DNA of 64,000 nucleotides from Defluviitaleaceae bacterium (GCA_009777845.1 WRLD01000007.1:1-64000), one strand, 5' to 3'; shown: positions 19,827 to 28,404, numbered from the stretch's first letter. Notes: generated from the letters alone by a model not told the origin. Made by a program: numbers and translations.

Positions 19827-20642
19827 ATGAAAAGATTTTTTGCGTGGTTAGTGGTGGCGGTGTGTGCGGTTGTTTTTGTGGGTTGTGGGAATGGTGGGGA
19901 AGATGTTGCGGACGTTATTTCTCAAAATGAAACACAAAATGAAATGCAAACCGAAGTGCAAGACGAAGTGCAAGCCCAAACCCAAGACAATAACGGCTCG
20001 GATATACCCACCAACGTAAGCGTAGGCGATATTATCCAATTCGGCGAATATGACTGGCGCGTACTTGACGTACAAGACGGCAGGGCGTTATTGCTAAGCG
20101 ATAAGGTTTTAGAACTTAGGAGGTATCACGACACATTAGAAGATGTTACATGGGAAACCTCCTACATGCGGGCATATCTTAACGGCGATTTTTACAATAG
20201 CTTTAGCGAGGCAGACAGAGCAAAAATCCATGAAACAACACTAGCAAACAACGACAACCCATGGGATTTTAGCTCTATAGAACAGATAGAAGCACTAAAC
20301 AAAACGCCAGGTGGCAATGACACAGAAGATAACATCTTTTTGTTAAGCCTAGACGAGGTGGTAAAATATTTTGGCGACAGCGAATATTTAGAAAACCAAA
20401 ACCACCCAAATAATCACCTTTTTTATGGCATCGGATTAGGTTTTTCTGGTCAAAATAGCAACGGAAGAATAGCACTAAATGCCCAAGGACAGGTTTCTTG
20501 GTGGTGGCTTCGGTCACCCGGGGACGTTAGTAGTGATGCTGCCTGTGTCAGCACGGACGGACAGGTCTATGTTTCCGGTATCTATTGCTACTATGGCGGT
20601 GGCGGCGTTCGCCCTGCCTTATGGCTAAATCTCGCCTCATAA
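19827..20642 (+). CDS. Lipoprotein with DUF6273-like C-terminal domain
   Basis: 271 residues from ATG at 19827 (AAGGAG upstream). Lipobox VVFVGCGNG gives Cys at about 20, then an Asn/Glu/Gln-rich spacer. From residue 65 the domain reads VGDIIQFGEYDWRVLDVQDGRALLLSD, TWETSYMRAYLNGDFYNSF, and ends WWWLRSPGDVSSDAACVSTDG with GGGVRPALWLNL. This is the pattern of DUF6273-like domains found in many secreted clostridial proteins. Role unknown. Sits between leuD and leuB on the same strand. Confidence 0.8.
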   Translation: MKRFFAWLVVAVCAVVFVGCGNGGEDVADVISQNETQNEMQTEVQDEVQAQTQDNNGSDIPTNVSVGDIIQFGEYDWRVLDVQDGRALLLSDKVLELRRYHDTLEDVTWETSYMRAYLNGDFYNSFSEADRAKIHETTLANNDNPWDFSSIEQIEALNKTPGGNDTEDNIFLLSLDEVVKYFGDSEYLENQNHPNNHLFYGIGLGFSGQNSNGRIALNAQGQVSWWWLRSPGDVSSDAACVSTDGQVYVSGIYCYYGGGGVRPALWLNLAS

Positions 20643-20685
20643 CCCCTATTTCCACAGTATTTTATTTATCCTCACGTATAACCCC

Positions 20686-20913
20686 CTACGCCGTCGCAAG
20701 CGGACGTTCCACTTCCTCAAACACGCTTGCGATTTCCTCTAGCCTTACCTGCTCGTGTTGCCATTCGTCCTCGGCTTTCATAATGTCTACCACAAAAGCC
20801 TTTCCGCCGCCCAGTATTTCTACGATAACGGCGCGTTCGCCTGTTTTAAGCCGTACGGTTTGATATTTGTTGAGCATTTTTATCACCGCTTTCTTCTTTA
20901 AATTTTTACCCAT
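20686..20913 (-). CDS. Small hypothetical protein, DUF4926-like
   Basis: 75 residues opposite to the leu genes. The centre reads TVRLKTGERAVIVEILGGGKAFVVDI, similar to the small SH3-like DUF4926 fold, followed by an acidic helix EDEWQHEQVRLEEIASVFEEVE. Start uncertain: ATG at 20913 is preceded at short distance by GGGGG, and ATG at 20877 is also possible. Its presence between leuD and leuB means leuB probably has its own promoter. Confidence 0.5.
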   Translation of the reverse strand: MGKNLKKKAVIKMLNKYQTVRLKTGERAVIVEILGGGKAFVVDIMKAEDEWQHEQVRLEEIASVFEEVERPLATA

Positions 20914-20967
20914 TTAACCCCCAGTGTCAAGTCTACAAAAAAACCATAAAAACTAGGAGTGTAACCA

Positions 20968-22041
20968 ATGCCAAACTACAAAATCGCAACAATCCCCGGT
21001 GACGGTATCGGGCCGGAAATTATTACGGAAACAGTAAAGGTACTGGAAAAAATCGCCCAGAACTTCGGGCATACGTTCACGTTTACGGAGGTGTTAGCAG
21101 GCGGAATAGCCATAGACAAAACAGGCGTTCCGCTACCAGACGAAACCGTGGAAGTGTGCAAGCAGAGCGACGCGGTGCTTCTTGGCGCAGTGGGCGGTTG
21201 GAAATGGGACGTGCTTCCAGGGCATATGCGGCCCGAGCGTGCGTTGCTTGGGCTTCGCGGCGCGTTGGGGCTGTACGCCAATCTTCGGCCTGCGGTTCTG
21301 CACGATACCCTAAAGGGCGCTTGTCCGCTGCGCGCGGATATTGTCGCCAAGGGAATAGACATTATGATTGTACGCGAGCTGACTGGCGGAATGTACTTCG
21401 GCGACCGCGGACGTAAGGAAACAGACTTGGGGCTTGCGGCGTGGGACACGGAAATGTACGCCACAGAGGAAGTACGCCGTATTGCGGTGACTGCCTTTGA
21501 ACTGGCGCGTAAACGCAAAAAACACCTCACCAATGTGGACAAGGCAAATGTCTTGGAATCGTCGCGGCTGTGGCGCGAGGTTATTCTCGAAGTGGCAAAG
21601 GATTACCCCGATGTACAGCTAGACCATTTGTATATCGACAACGCCGCCATGCAAATTATCCGCGAGCCAAGCGCGTATGACGTTATGGTTACAACCAATA
21701 TGTTCGGCGATATTCTTTCGGACGAAGCCAGTCAAATAACTGGTTCAATCGGTATGCTGCCCTCCGCGAGTTTAAACAAGGATAATTTCGGCATGTACGA
21801 GCCTATTCACGGCTCTGCGCCTGATATTGCTGGCACGGACAAGGCCAACCCCATTGCGACCATTCTTTCGGCGGCTATGATGTTAAATTATTCCTTTGGG
21901 CTGGACAAGGAAGCGAAAGCAATCGAAAACGCCGTAACAAAGGTACTGGAAAGCGGCGTGCGTACTGGCGATATTATGTCGGACGGTATGCGGTTGGTTG
22001 GTACAAGGGAAATGGGTAGGCTTGTATTAGAGGCGTTGTAG
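20968..22041 (+). CDS. leuB: 3-isopropylmalate dehydrogenase
   Basis: 357 residues, standard length. Catalyses NAD+-dependent oxidative decarboxylation of 3-isopropylmalate in leucine synthesis. Landmarks: [27 protein letters not shown], the substrate loop [11 protein letters not shown], the catalytic Tyr region [24 protein letters not shown], and [24 protein letters not shown] precedes the ATG. leuA is not in the window. Confidence 0.96.
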   Translation: MPNYKIATIPGDGIGPEIITETVKVLEKIAQNFGHTFTFTEVLAGGIAIDKTGVPLPDETVEVCKQSDAVLLGAVGGWKWDVLPGHMRPERALLGLRGALGLYANLRPAVLHDTLKGACPLRADIVAKGIDIMIVRELTGGMYFGDRGRKETDLGLAAWDTEMYATEEVRRIAVTAFELARKRKKHLTNVDKANVLESSRLWREVILEVAKDYPDVQLDHLYIDNAAMQIIREPSAYDVMVTTNMFGDILSDEASQITGSIGMLPSASLNKDNFGMYEPIHGSAPDIAGTDKANPIATILSAAMMLNYSFGLDKEAKAIENAVTKVLESGVRTGDIMSDGMRLVGTREMGRLVLEAL

Positions 22042-22060
22042 TACGGCAATTATAAGAAAA

Positions 22061-22500
22061 GTGCTTGGAACGCGGATTTACGCGGATTTAACGGATTTTC
22101 GCGGATTCGTTCCGTGTAAATTGACGGCAGTGGGGTACAAATTTTATCTATGTAAATTAAGGGTAGTGGAACACGGATTTAACGGATTTTCGCGGATTCG
22201 GCGGATTGGCTCGTGCTTCTGCTGTGCCTCGTTCCCTCTGTGCCTCTGTGTGAAAAAATCTTTTAAACTCAAAAAAAACACGTTCTACACTCTACCCAAG
22301 TTTTTTATTTGTCAAAAAGATTTTCACACAGAGGCACAGAGGCACAGAGGGAGCGAGGCACAGCAGGCAATATTGCGTGGAATTATCGGATTTTCGCGGA
22401 TTTCACAACGAGCCAATCCGCATAATCCGTGAAAATCCGTTAAATCCGTGTGAAGCCCTTGAATCCCTTAAATCCGTTGAATCCGCATTTAATCGCTTTA
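22061..22500. repeat. Intergenic repeat cluster (B, C, B) between leuB and hsp70
   Basis: 22065-22210 and 22378-22490 carry family B words in opposite orientations (ACGGATTTTCGCGGATTC and AATCCGTGAAAATCCG), flanking a perfect family C inverted repeat at 22217-22370 (GCTGTGCCTCGTTCCCTCTG against CACAGAGGGAGCGAGGCACA). The whole block can fold on itself. No gene is seen; frames that read into the Hsp70 gene from here are repeat sequence. Confidence 0.8.
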
Positions 22501-22517
22501 AAAATGGAGGTACTCGC

Positions 22518-24134
22518 GTGACGTGGGAAGCATACCGCAACCAAATACAGGAAACAGGCAAGCTCCCTGAGGACTGGTACATTCTAGGCATAGACCTAGG
22601 CACAACAAACTCAGTTATCAGTTATTGGGACAATAATAATTCTCGCCCCGAGGCCATAGACGTAAGCAACGGCTTTGGCAAAATTCCCCTGCCGTCTGTG
22701 GTGCAATACCGCGAGGACGAGGACGAATGGCTGGTAGGCGAGGAAGCCTACCGCTCCATGAAAATCTATCCCGAAACGACCGTACGTTCGATTAAACGCC
22801 TTATGGGAACTGACCGTCTGACAAAATTAGGCAAAAACGAATACCTGCCCGAGGAAATTTCTGCTAAAATCCTCGGGGAGCTTGTTTCCCATGCACAGAC
22901 GATTAACCCAAAGGCGGAGCTTGCAGGGCTTGTGGTGTCTGTGCCGTACGATTTTGACGACGCGGCGCAAAAGGCGACTGTCCGCGCTTGCGAAATCGCA
23001 GGCATTGCCGACAAGCTAATCTGCCTAATCAAAGAGCCGAACGCCGCCGCGCTTGCGTACAATTTCCGTCACCAGTTGAACGAGGGCGAGCGTGTAATGG
23101 TGTTCGACTTTGGGGGCGGCACGCTTGATATTACGCTGTTTCATGTAAAGGAACGAAACGAGTCCAAAATCAAGCTACAGGTCATTTCACAGGGCGGCGA
23201 GGCGTACCACGGCGGCGACGATGTGGACGCATATTTAATAGAAGCGTGCGGAAATTTCATTAAAGCTAAAACTGGGCAAGCCGCCGCCGAACACGCTATT
23301 GAAAACCAGGTAGAAATCATCGCCCGCGCCCGAGAAGCCAAGGAACGGCTCAGCGGCGTACAGCGGTTCAGAATCCCGTTCACGTTCTGTATTCCGCCGT
23401 TCGTGGAGCAAATTACGCGTGAGGAATTGCATACGCTAATCAAACCTTTCATAGAAAAAACGCGGAAGCTGGTACTAAAAGCATTGCGTGAAACGTATAC
23501 AGGCAGTTGTACGCCCGACACCCTTTCGCGTGTGCTATTAGAGGGCGGCTCGTCACAAATGCCGTGGGTTAGGGAAATGCTTTTAGATATTTTTAACGAC
23601 GAGGGCAAAATATATTCGTCTGAACGCCCTGCGTTGGATATTTCCTTGGGCGCGACATATTACGCCGCCATGAAAATGGGGCTTCTTTCGCACCCCGACT
23701 TAGAATCGGAAATGTCGGTCGAGTTTGAGGTAGCCGTTTCGCACGATATAGGCTTGGAAATAGACGGCGCGAAAAAGGCATTTTTCCCCATGATTCGGCG
23801 CGGAACGCCATACGCGCTTGCCAAAAAAAGCCATGTGTTTACGCTGTCGGGCAATACGCCTGCCGAGATGACCTCGCTCGACCTGCGAATACTGGAGCGA
23901 ATACAGCAGGACGACCCGTTCGAGCAGTGTAAGCTAATCGGCGAGGTGTCGATTAAGGGCTTGCCAGAACGCCCGAGCGGCAAAACAAAGCTGCGTATTA
24001 CGCTAATGGTAGAGGAGGAGGGCGGCTTGGTACGCGGAATGGTGGAGGATTTGGGGATAGGCGAGGAATTTCCGTCTAGTGGGTATAGGGAGAGCTTTGA
24101 GCCTAGTCGGTTTAAGAAGGCGGAGCTGGGGTGA
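22518..24134 (+). CDS. Hsp70-family chaperone, short form
   Basis: 538 residues from GTG at 22518 (GGAGG 7 bases upstream). ATPase domain is complete: GIDLGTTNSVISYW, SVPYDFDDAAQKATVRAC, KEPNAAALAY, VFDFGGGTLDITLFHV, LLEGGSSQMPWVREM. The substrate-binding part (about 395-538) is short (RRGTPYALAKKSHVF, then a beta sandwich) and the helical lid is missing. It resembles HscC/DnaK-like paralogues rather than the main DnaK, and no grpE or dnaJ is near. The stop overlaps the next gene by 4 bases (GTGA). Confidence 0.88.
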   Translation: MTWEAYRNQIQETGKLPEDWYILGIDLGTTNSVISYWDNNNSRPEAIDVSNGFGKIPLPSVVQYREDEDEWLVGEEAYRSMKIYPETTVRSIKRLMGTDRLTKLGKNEYLPEEISAKILGELVSHAQTINPKAELAGLVVSVPYDFDDAAQKATVRACEIAGIADKLICLIKEPNAAALAYNFRHQLNEGERVMVFDFGGGTLDITLFHVKERNESKIKLQVISQGGEAYHGGDDVDAYLIEACGNFIKAKTGQAAAEHAIENQVEIIARAREAKERLSGVQRFRIPFTFCIPPFVEQITREELHTLIKPFIEKTRKLVLKALRETYTGSCTPDTLSRVLLEGGSSQMPWVREMLLDIFNDEGKIYSSERPALDISLGATYYAAMKMGLLSHPDLESEMSVEFEVAVSHDIGLEIDGAKKAFFPMIRRGTPYALAKKSHVFTLSGNTPAEMTSLDLRILERIQQDDPFEQCKLIGEVSIKGLPERPSGKTKLRITLMVEEEGGLVRGMVEDLGIGEEFPSSGYRESFEPSRFKKAELG

Positions 24135-25483
24135 GGGCAGGGACACAAAGCCTTGATGGCGAAGCTAGGATAATGACAGATACTCGAAGCCCTAATGGCG
24201 AAGCCAAACAAATGTCGGTAGTTGGCATAATCGCGGAGTTTAATCCGTTCCATAACGGACACGCCGAGCATTTGGGGGGGACGTTGTCCCATTTCTCCGA
24301 CTGTCCCATTGTGGGAATGTCGCCTCGAAGCCTTGACGGTGTTTCGGCAACGGAAAGAGGGGCGTTGCCCCACAAAAAAACAATCGCCGTAATGAGCGGC
24401 AATTTCGTACAACGCGGAGAGCCTGCAATTTGCGACAAATTTCTACGTACCAAAATGGCGTTGCTTGCGGGCGTGGACATTGTTATAGAAATTCCTGTGC
24501 CGTATGTAGTCTGCGGCGCGGATTATTTCGCGAGGGGGAGCGTTGCGTTGCTTGCGGCAACTGGCGTGGTGGACGCGCTTAGCTTCGGCAGTGAGTGCGG
24601 CGATATAGAAGCAATCAAAACGGCGGGGCGTATTCTCGCGGAAGAACCGCCAGAGTATAAGCAAGCCCTGCGAAAAGGGCTTGACGATGGGCTTTCGTTT
24701 GCTATGGCGCGCGGTTTGGCGTTGCGTGCGGTTGCTCCTGTGGGGTTGGACTACTACGAGGATTTTTTCATGCAACCTAATAATACGCTTGCGATTGAGT
24801 ATTGTAAGGCGTTGGCGTTGTTGGGTAGTGACATGGAAGTTTTTACCACGCATAGGAAAAAGGGCGGTGCTTCGGCTACAAAAATACGGTGTTCGCTGTT
24901 TAACGGCGAGCCGTTAAACAGCGAGCATGTAAACAGAGAGCATGGCGAGCCGTTGAGTGGCGAGCCTAGCGAATATGCCAAAAATTTCCTTCCCCCCGAA
25001 GTCATGCAAATTCTACAAAGCGTGAAGCTAACTCGCCTTGACGATTTCACGCCAATTTTCAGATACCTTTTATACCGCGGAGATTTTGTACTTGGCGAGG
25101 GGCTAGAAAACCGTTTCAAGAAATACTGCGGCGATTTTTCGAGTGTTTCCGACTTTATCGCCAAGGTAAAGACAAAACGCTATACCTACACGCGCCTACA
25201 ACGCGCTGTTTTAGGCATAATTCTTGGCATAAGTCCGCCCGCCGAGCCGCAATATCTGCGCGTGCTTGGCTTTCGCAGACAAAGCGCGGATTTGCTGTCG
25301 CAAATGGTAAAAAAAGCCACGCTGCCAGTAATAACCAGCGGCGCGGCTATGGACAAAATTCTAAACAGCGGCAAGGGGGCTATGCTCGCCAAGGAGCTTG
25401 AGGCAGGCGATATATACCGCTGTGCCGCAGGTGTGGGCGGCGGCTACAGGAGCGAAAGAGCCGCCGAGCTGGTAATTATTTGA
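24131..25483 (+). CDS. tmcAL: tRNA(Met) cytidine acetate ligase (TmcAL), with repeat-derived insertions
   Basis: Family of Bacillus YlbM, which uses acetate and ATP to make N4-acetylcytidine at the wobble position of elongator tRNA-Met. Core motifs are present: VVGIIAEFNPFHNGH (HxGH nucleotidyltransferase site), IAVMSGNFVQRGEPA, VDIVIEIPVPYV, SFGSECGD, KKGGASATKIR. GTG at 24131 has GGAG and overlaps the hsp70 stop; ATG at 24212 is the start that best fits the family but lacks a ribosome site. Between HNGH and IAVMSG there is an insertion of about 30 residues containing [10 protein letters not shown], and a second one of about 20 residues (NGEPLNSEHVNREHGEPLSG); both are DNA repeats in frame. 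450 residues against about 415 in Bacillus. Confidence 0.88.
   Translation: MRAGTQSLDGEARIMTDTRSPNGEAKQMSVVGIIAEFNPFHNGHAEHLGGTLSHFSDCPIVGMSPRSLDGVSATERGALPHKKTIAVMSGNFVQRGEPAICDKFLRTKMALLAGVDIVIEIPVPYVVCGADYFARGSVALLAATGVVDALSFGSECGDIEAIKTAGRILAEEPPEYKQALRKGLDDGLSFAMARGLALRAVAPVGLDYYEDFFMQPNNTLAIEYCKALALLGSDMEVFTTHRKKGGASATKIRCSLFNGEPLNSEHVNREHGEPLSGEPSEYAKNFLPPEVMQILQSVKLTRLDDFTPIFRYLLYRGDFVLGEGLENRFKKYCGDFSSVSDFIAKVKTKRYTYTRLQRAVLGIILGISPPAEPQYLRVLGFRRQSADLLSQMVKKATLPVITSGAAMDKILNSGKGAMLAKELEAGDIYRCAAGVGGGYRSERAAELVII
24278..24371 (+). repeat. Hairpin-linked VGMS repeat inside tmcAL
   Basis: Starts with hairpin GGGACGTTGTCCC (24278-24290), then TTTCTCCGACTG, TTGTGGGAATGTCG and CCTCGAAGCCTTGACGG, and ends with a second hairpin GGGGCGTTGCCCC (24359-24371). 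The same order of parts occurs in the ispD-rnhA linker and, with sequence variation, after several stop codons in the window. Partial tail copies (AAGCCTTGATGGCGAAGC, GAAGCCCTAATGGCGAAGC) also lie at 24147-24206, at the N-terminus of the same gene. Confidence 0.75.
24894..24923 (+). repeat. 13-bp-arm palindrome inside tmcAL coding sequence
   Basis: CGCTGTTTAACGG (24894-24906), loop CGAG, CCGTTAAACAGCG (24911-24923), a perfect inverted repeat. It is followed by GGCGAGCC-type direct repeats to about 24968, coding for a Gly-Glu-Pro/Ser-Glu-His rich insertion. Confidence 0.7.
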
Positions 25484-27096
25484 AATAACAGCTGTTGTCC
25501 AATCATTTTTTTGTTAATAATGCGTAAAATCCGCGTTTCCTGCTCTGTACCTGCCACAAGCTCCGACAAATTCGCGAGCGCGAGCAAGCCCCTGCTTTCC
25601 TCGGAAACAGCAAGCGATATAGCTTCGTTTATTGATATTTCCGTGTTTATTTCCGTTTCCTCCGCCGTAAAGGTTTTGTCAAAGCATTGTGACAAAAGCT
25701 GCGCGTACTGCTCCGAGCGTTGCTCGGCATTTTCTGCCAGTACGCCAAACGCTTCCCGAGCGTCCGAAAAATGGCTGTAAAATACATATGCGTTGCGTTC
25801 GTTTTGTGCCAATTCCTGTAAAATGTCGAGTGCCTCGTCTGGCAGGGTTGGGGTGGGTGAGGGCAGCGGCGAGGCTTCCTGCGTGGGTTCTGGCTCGGGC
25901 AGGGGCTTGGGCTTGGCGAATGATTGCGGTGCAGGCTCGCGCTTGGGGGTGGTAGGCGCGGGCGTGGTTGTGGGGTTTGACTTTGGCGTGGCTTCGGGCG
26001 TGGTCGCAGGGCTTGATTTTGGCGTATTTTCAAGCGTGGTCGCAGGGTTTGATTTTTGCGTGGTTTCAAGCGTGGTCGCCATTGCAGGGTTTTTTTGCAT
26101 GAGAATTTTCATGGTTTCGTCGTCTAGCGGCTCGTAACGAACGCCGTCGGGCAGTGATTTATTTACGCGCTGAAATTGCTCCGCCGCGTTTGTGGGGGAA
26201 AGCTCTGGCGGACGGTATGGCGAGGGTGGAGTAGGGGACATTTGCGGAATCATGGGGCTTTGTGGGGGTGGGAAGCTCGGGGCTTGCGTTTGCGGCAGTA
26301 TGGGTGAATGTGGCGGTGGGGTAGGGGGCGTTTGCGGAATCATGGGAGAATTTGATTGTGGGAATATAGAGGATTGTGCTTGTGAGAAGATTGGGGAATG
26401 TCCTTGTGGGAAGATTGGGGAGTGTCCTTGAGGGAATATTGGGGAGGATATGGGGTTTGGTGTGGGTGGCGGTGTGGGTGGTGGCGTTTGTTGTGGTGTG
26501 GATTGTGACACTTGCTGTGGGGAATAATGTGATACTTGTTGTGTTGTTTGACCTTGCCCCGATATTTGACCTTGCCCCGACAACTGCCCCGACAACTGCC
26601 CCGACATTTGCCCTTGCCCCGACATTTGCCCTTGCCCCGACATTTGCCCTTGCCCCGACATCTGCCCTTGCCCCGACATTTGCCCCGACATCTGCCCCGA
26701 CATTTGCCCCGACACCTGCCCTTGTCCCGACATATGCTGAAACATAGGCGGCAACATAGGACGTTGTCCGCTAGGCTGCAACAAATGCTGTAAAGGCGCG
26801 TTTAGCTGTGGGCGGTGATGTACCGCATTTTGCATGGGTGCTTGCATAGGTTGATGTACCGCATTTTGCGGTTGCATGGGTGATTGCATAGATTGATATA
26901 CCGCATTTTGCCCATTCCCATGCCCATGCGTATGGGGCTGTACAGGTGGCTGTACAGGCGATTGCGTGGGCGTTCGCACTTCCTCGGGTGGGGCTTTACA
27001 TAGCGGTTCTACTGGCACAGTATGATTCATGGGCGGTTGCTCCCGCAACATGCTATTAAACATGGCGGTTGGCTTGGGTGGAAAAACCAAGGGCAT
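25444..27096 (-). CDS. Low-complexity protein with C-terminal ferritin-like domain
   Basis: 550 residues. The N-terminal 400 residues are Gln/Pro/Ser/Met-rich and disordered, with repeats MSGQGQ (about 125-190, 4- and 6-residue units), SPIFPQ repeats (about 225-260) and Thr-Pro-Lys repeats (about 335-390). The last about 135 residues are helical and ferritin-like (DILQELAQNERNAYVFYSHFSDA, AEQRSEQYAQLLSQ, IINKKMIGQQLLFQII). Such architectures occur in spore coat or exosporium proteins; that role is inferred. It converges with tmcAL, the two coding regions overlapping by 40 bases at their 3' ends. Confidence 0.75.
   Translation of the reverse strand: MPLVFPPKPTAMFNSMLREQPPMNHTVPVEPLCKAPPEEVRTPTQSPVQPPVQPHTHGHGNGQNAVYQSMQSPMQPQNAVHQPMQAPMQNAVHHRPQLNAPLQHLLQPSGQRPMLPPMFQHMSGQGQVSGQMSGQMSGQMSGQGQMSGQGQMSGQGQMSGQGQMSGQLSGQLSGQGQISGQGQTTQQVSHYSPQQVSQSTPQQTPPPTPPPTPNPISSPIFPQGHSPIFPQGHSPIFSQAQSSIFPQSNSPMIPQTPPTPPPHSPILPQTQAPSFPPPQSPMIPQMSPTPPSPYRPPELSPTNAAEQFQRVNKSLPDGVRYEPLDDETMKILMQKNPAMATTLETTQKSNPATTLENTPKSSPATTPEATPKSNPTTTPAPTTPKREPAPQSFAKPKPLPEPEPTQEASPLPSPTPTLPDEALDILQELAQNERNAYVFYSHFSDAREAFGVLAENAEQRSEQYAQLLSQCFDKTFTAEETEINTEISINEAISLAVSEESRGLLALANLSELVAGTEQETRILRIINKKMIGQQLLFQIITSSAALSLL
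26540..26735. repeat. In-gene tandem repeat coding for MSGQ/GQ units
   Basis: Tandem 12- and 18-base units (GACATTTGCCCC, with TTGCCCC additions) in the minus-strand gene 25444-27096. Variation in unit combinations indicates expansion and contraction by slippage. Confidence 0.85.
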
Positions 27097-27126
27097 AATT
27101 GCACCTGCTAATTCATAGAGTATAGA

Positions 27127-27181
27127 AGCAGTTGGTAAATTTAACCGCTTCTGAAGCAGTTGGTAAATTTAACCGCTTCTT
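27127..27181. repeat. Two tandem copies of a near-palindromic 28-bp unit
   Basis: GAAGCAGTTGGTAAATTTAA followed by CCGCTTCT is present twice in a row. Each unit is itself nearly palindromic. It lies upstream of the 25444-27096 gene (minus strand) and could be an operator; nothing else supports this. Confidence 0.55.
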
Positions 27182-27224
27182 ATTTATGATATGCTCGTAT
27201 TTGGCGAGTTGTGATTTATAATAA

Positions 27225-27385
27225 GGTTGGAACACGGATTTAACGGATTTTCGCGGATTTAGCGGATAGAGAACACGGATTTTAAGAGCGTGGAACGCGG
27301 ATTTATCGGATTCTACGGAGCATCTCGGCTTACACGGACAAAATCCGTGAAAATCTGCGAAAATCCGTTAAATCCGCGTTATATC
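27225..27385. repeat. Family B inverted repeat block
   Basis: Left part has ACGGATTTAACGGATTTTCG and right part AATCCGTTAAATCCGCG, in opposite orientation around about 60 bases. No gene in the 27097-27530 gap. Confidence 0.75.
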
Positions 27386-27450
27386 GCCGTTCAGCAACCA
27401 CGAAAGTAACGCACTTGTAAGGCTTTTGTAAACTTTATGAAAAATAACTA

Positions 27451-27478
27451 TTGAAATGTAAAATATTTGCGGTATAAT
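27451..27478 (+). promoter_or_regulatory. Sigma-A-type promoter of the 27531 lipoprotein gene
   Basis: TTGAAA (27451-27456), 16 bases, TATAAT (27473-27478), about 53 bases before the ATG, with AAAGGAAAG as ribosome site. Confidence 0.7.
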
Positions 27479-27530
27479 CTCTCTTGGTTGTAAGACCACA
27501 GAAGTCTATAAAAAGAAAGGAAAGAAAAAA

Positions 27531-28253
27531 ATGAAACGAGCATGGATTTTAGTGTTAATTCTAGCTGTGGCTACGGCTTGCGGAGGAAATAGCGAGCCAG
27601 TCGCCACCCCCGCGCCTACCCAACAAGAAACACCTGCCGCAACCAACGACACACCAGCCGAAACCGCCGAAACCACCGACACACCCACCGAAGTCGCCCC
27701 CGCAGTAGAAGCCGACACCACCACAGGCGCGGCACTCGCCGAGGCAGAACCCACCGAGGCCGCCGACCCCGAAGAAAACCCATGGGGAACAGAAGTAGAA
27801 TTTAGCGGTACAGCAGTAAAAATGACATACGGCCAGGACTGGGATTCGTTCCAGCTGTTGCACGATTTTGAGGACGATATGTACACAGTGGCGTTTTCGG
27901 TGCTTCACCCTGCACAGGCAGGCGAGGACAACTTCACCATACAGCCCTTGGGCGAGCTGTGGTCGGGTCAATGGAACTTTGTGGGCGATGACATGGAAAA
28001 CATTGGCACATACAACATTCACCCCGATGTATGGAACAAAATCGAGTTTACCTTTGCAGGCACGCAGGCACGCACAGGCATACGCTTTGCAGGCGATTAT
28101 CCGCGCGTAGTGGGCGAGGGCTTCTACATCACCGACCTTGTGATTACAAACAGCGCAGGCGATGTAGTGCTTGCCACCGACTTTGCAGACGGTATGGGAA
28201 CGGCTTCCAATAACCGCGACGCGAATGGTTCTACGGAGGTAGTGGAAATCTAG
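27531..28253 (+). CDS. Lipoprotein with C-terminal carbohydrate-binding-like beta-sandwich
   Basis: 240 residues. Lipobox AVATACGGN places the lipidated Cys at 17. Residues 20-80 are an Ala/Pro/Thr/Glu-rich spacer. Residues about 85-240 look like a jelly-roll CBM-type module (WDSFQLLHDFEDDMYTVAF, IGTYNIHPDVWNKIEFTF, TGIRFAGDYPRVVGEGFYI, FADGMGTASNN). The ligand is unknown. Single gene with its own promoter and a terminator-type hairpin 8 bases after the stop. Confidence 0.75.
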   Translation: MKRAWILVLILAVATACGGNSEPVATPAPTQQETPAATNDTPAETAETTDTPTEVAPAVEADTTTGAALAEAEPTEAADPEENPWGTEVEFSGTAVKMTYGQDWDSFQLLHDFEDDMYTVAFSVLHPAQAGEDNFTIQPLGELWSGQWNFVGDDMENIGTYNIHPDVWNKIEFTFAGTQARTGIRFAGDYPRVVGEGFYITDLVITNSAGDVVLATDFADGMGTASNNRDANGSTEVVEI

Positions 28254-28261
28254 GGGCATAG

Positions 28262-28320
28262 GGGGCATAGCCCCTTTTCTCCGATATTCCCTTGGTGGGA
28301 ATGTCGTCACGAGCCTATGG
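28262..28320 (+). terminator. Terminator-linked VGMS repeat after the lipoprotein gene
   Basis: Hairpin GGGGC-ATA-GCCCC followed by TTTT at 28262-28278 is a plain intrinsic terminator. It runs into TCTCCGATATTCCC, TTGGTGGGAATGTCG and TCACGAGCC, the family shared with tmcAL, ispD-rnhA and other gene ends. In frame the segment would read FSDIPLVGMSSRAYG. Confidence 0.7.
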
Positions 28321-28404
28321 TATGTAGGAAACAAGCTGTAGCATAGTGGGAATTTCAAGGCATTTTGCCAAAAATTTCTGCCGTGCTACAGCTTTTTTGT
28401 TAGT

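Noticed and set aside
26376..26793. Plus-strand frames rich in Leu-Pro-Arg or Ala-Pro-Thr units
   Set aside because: Antisense shadows of the MSGQGQ repeat gene on the minus strand.
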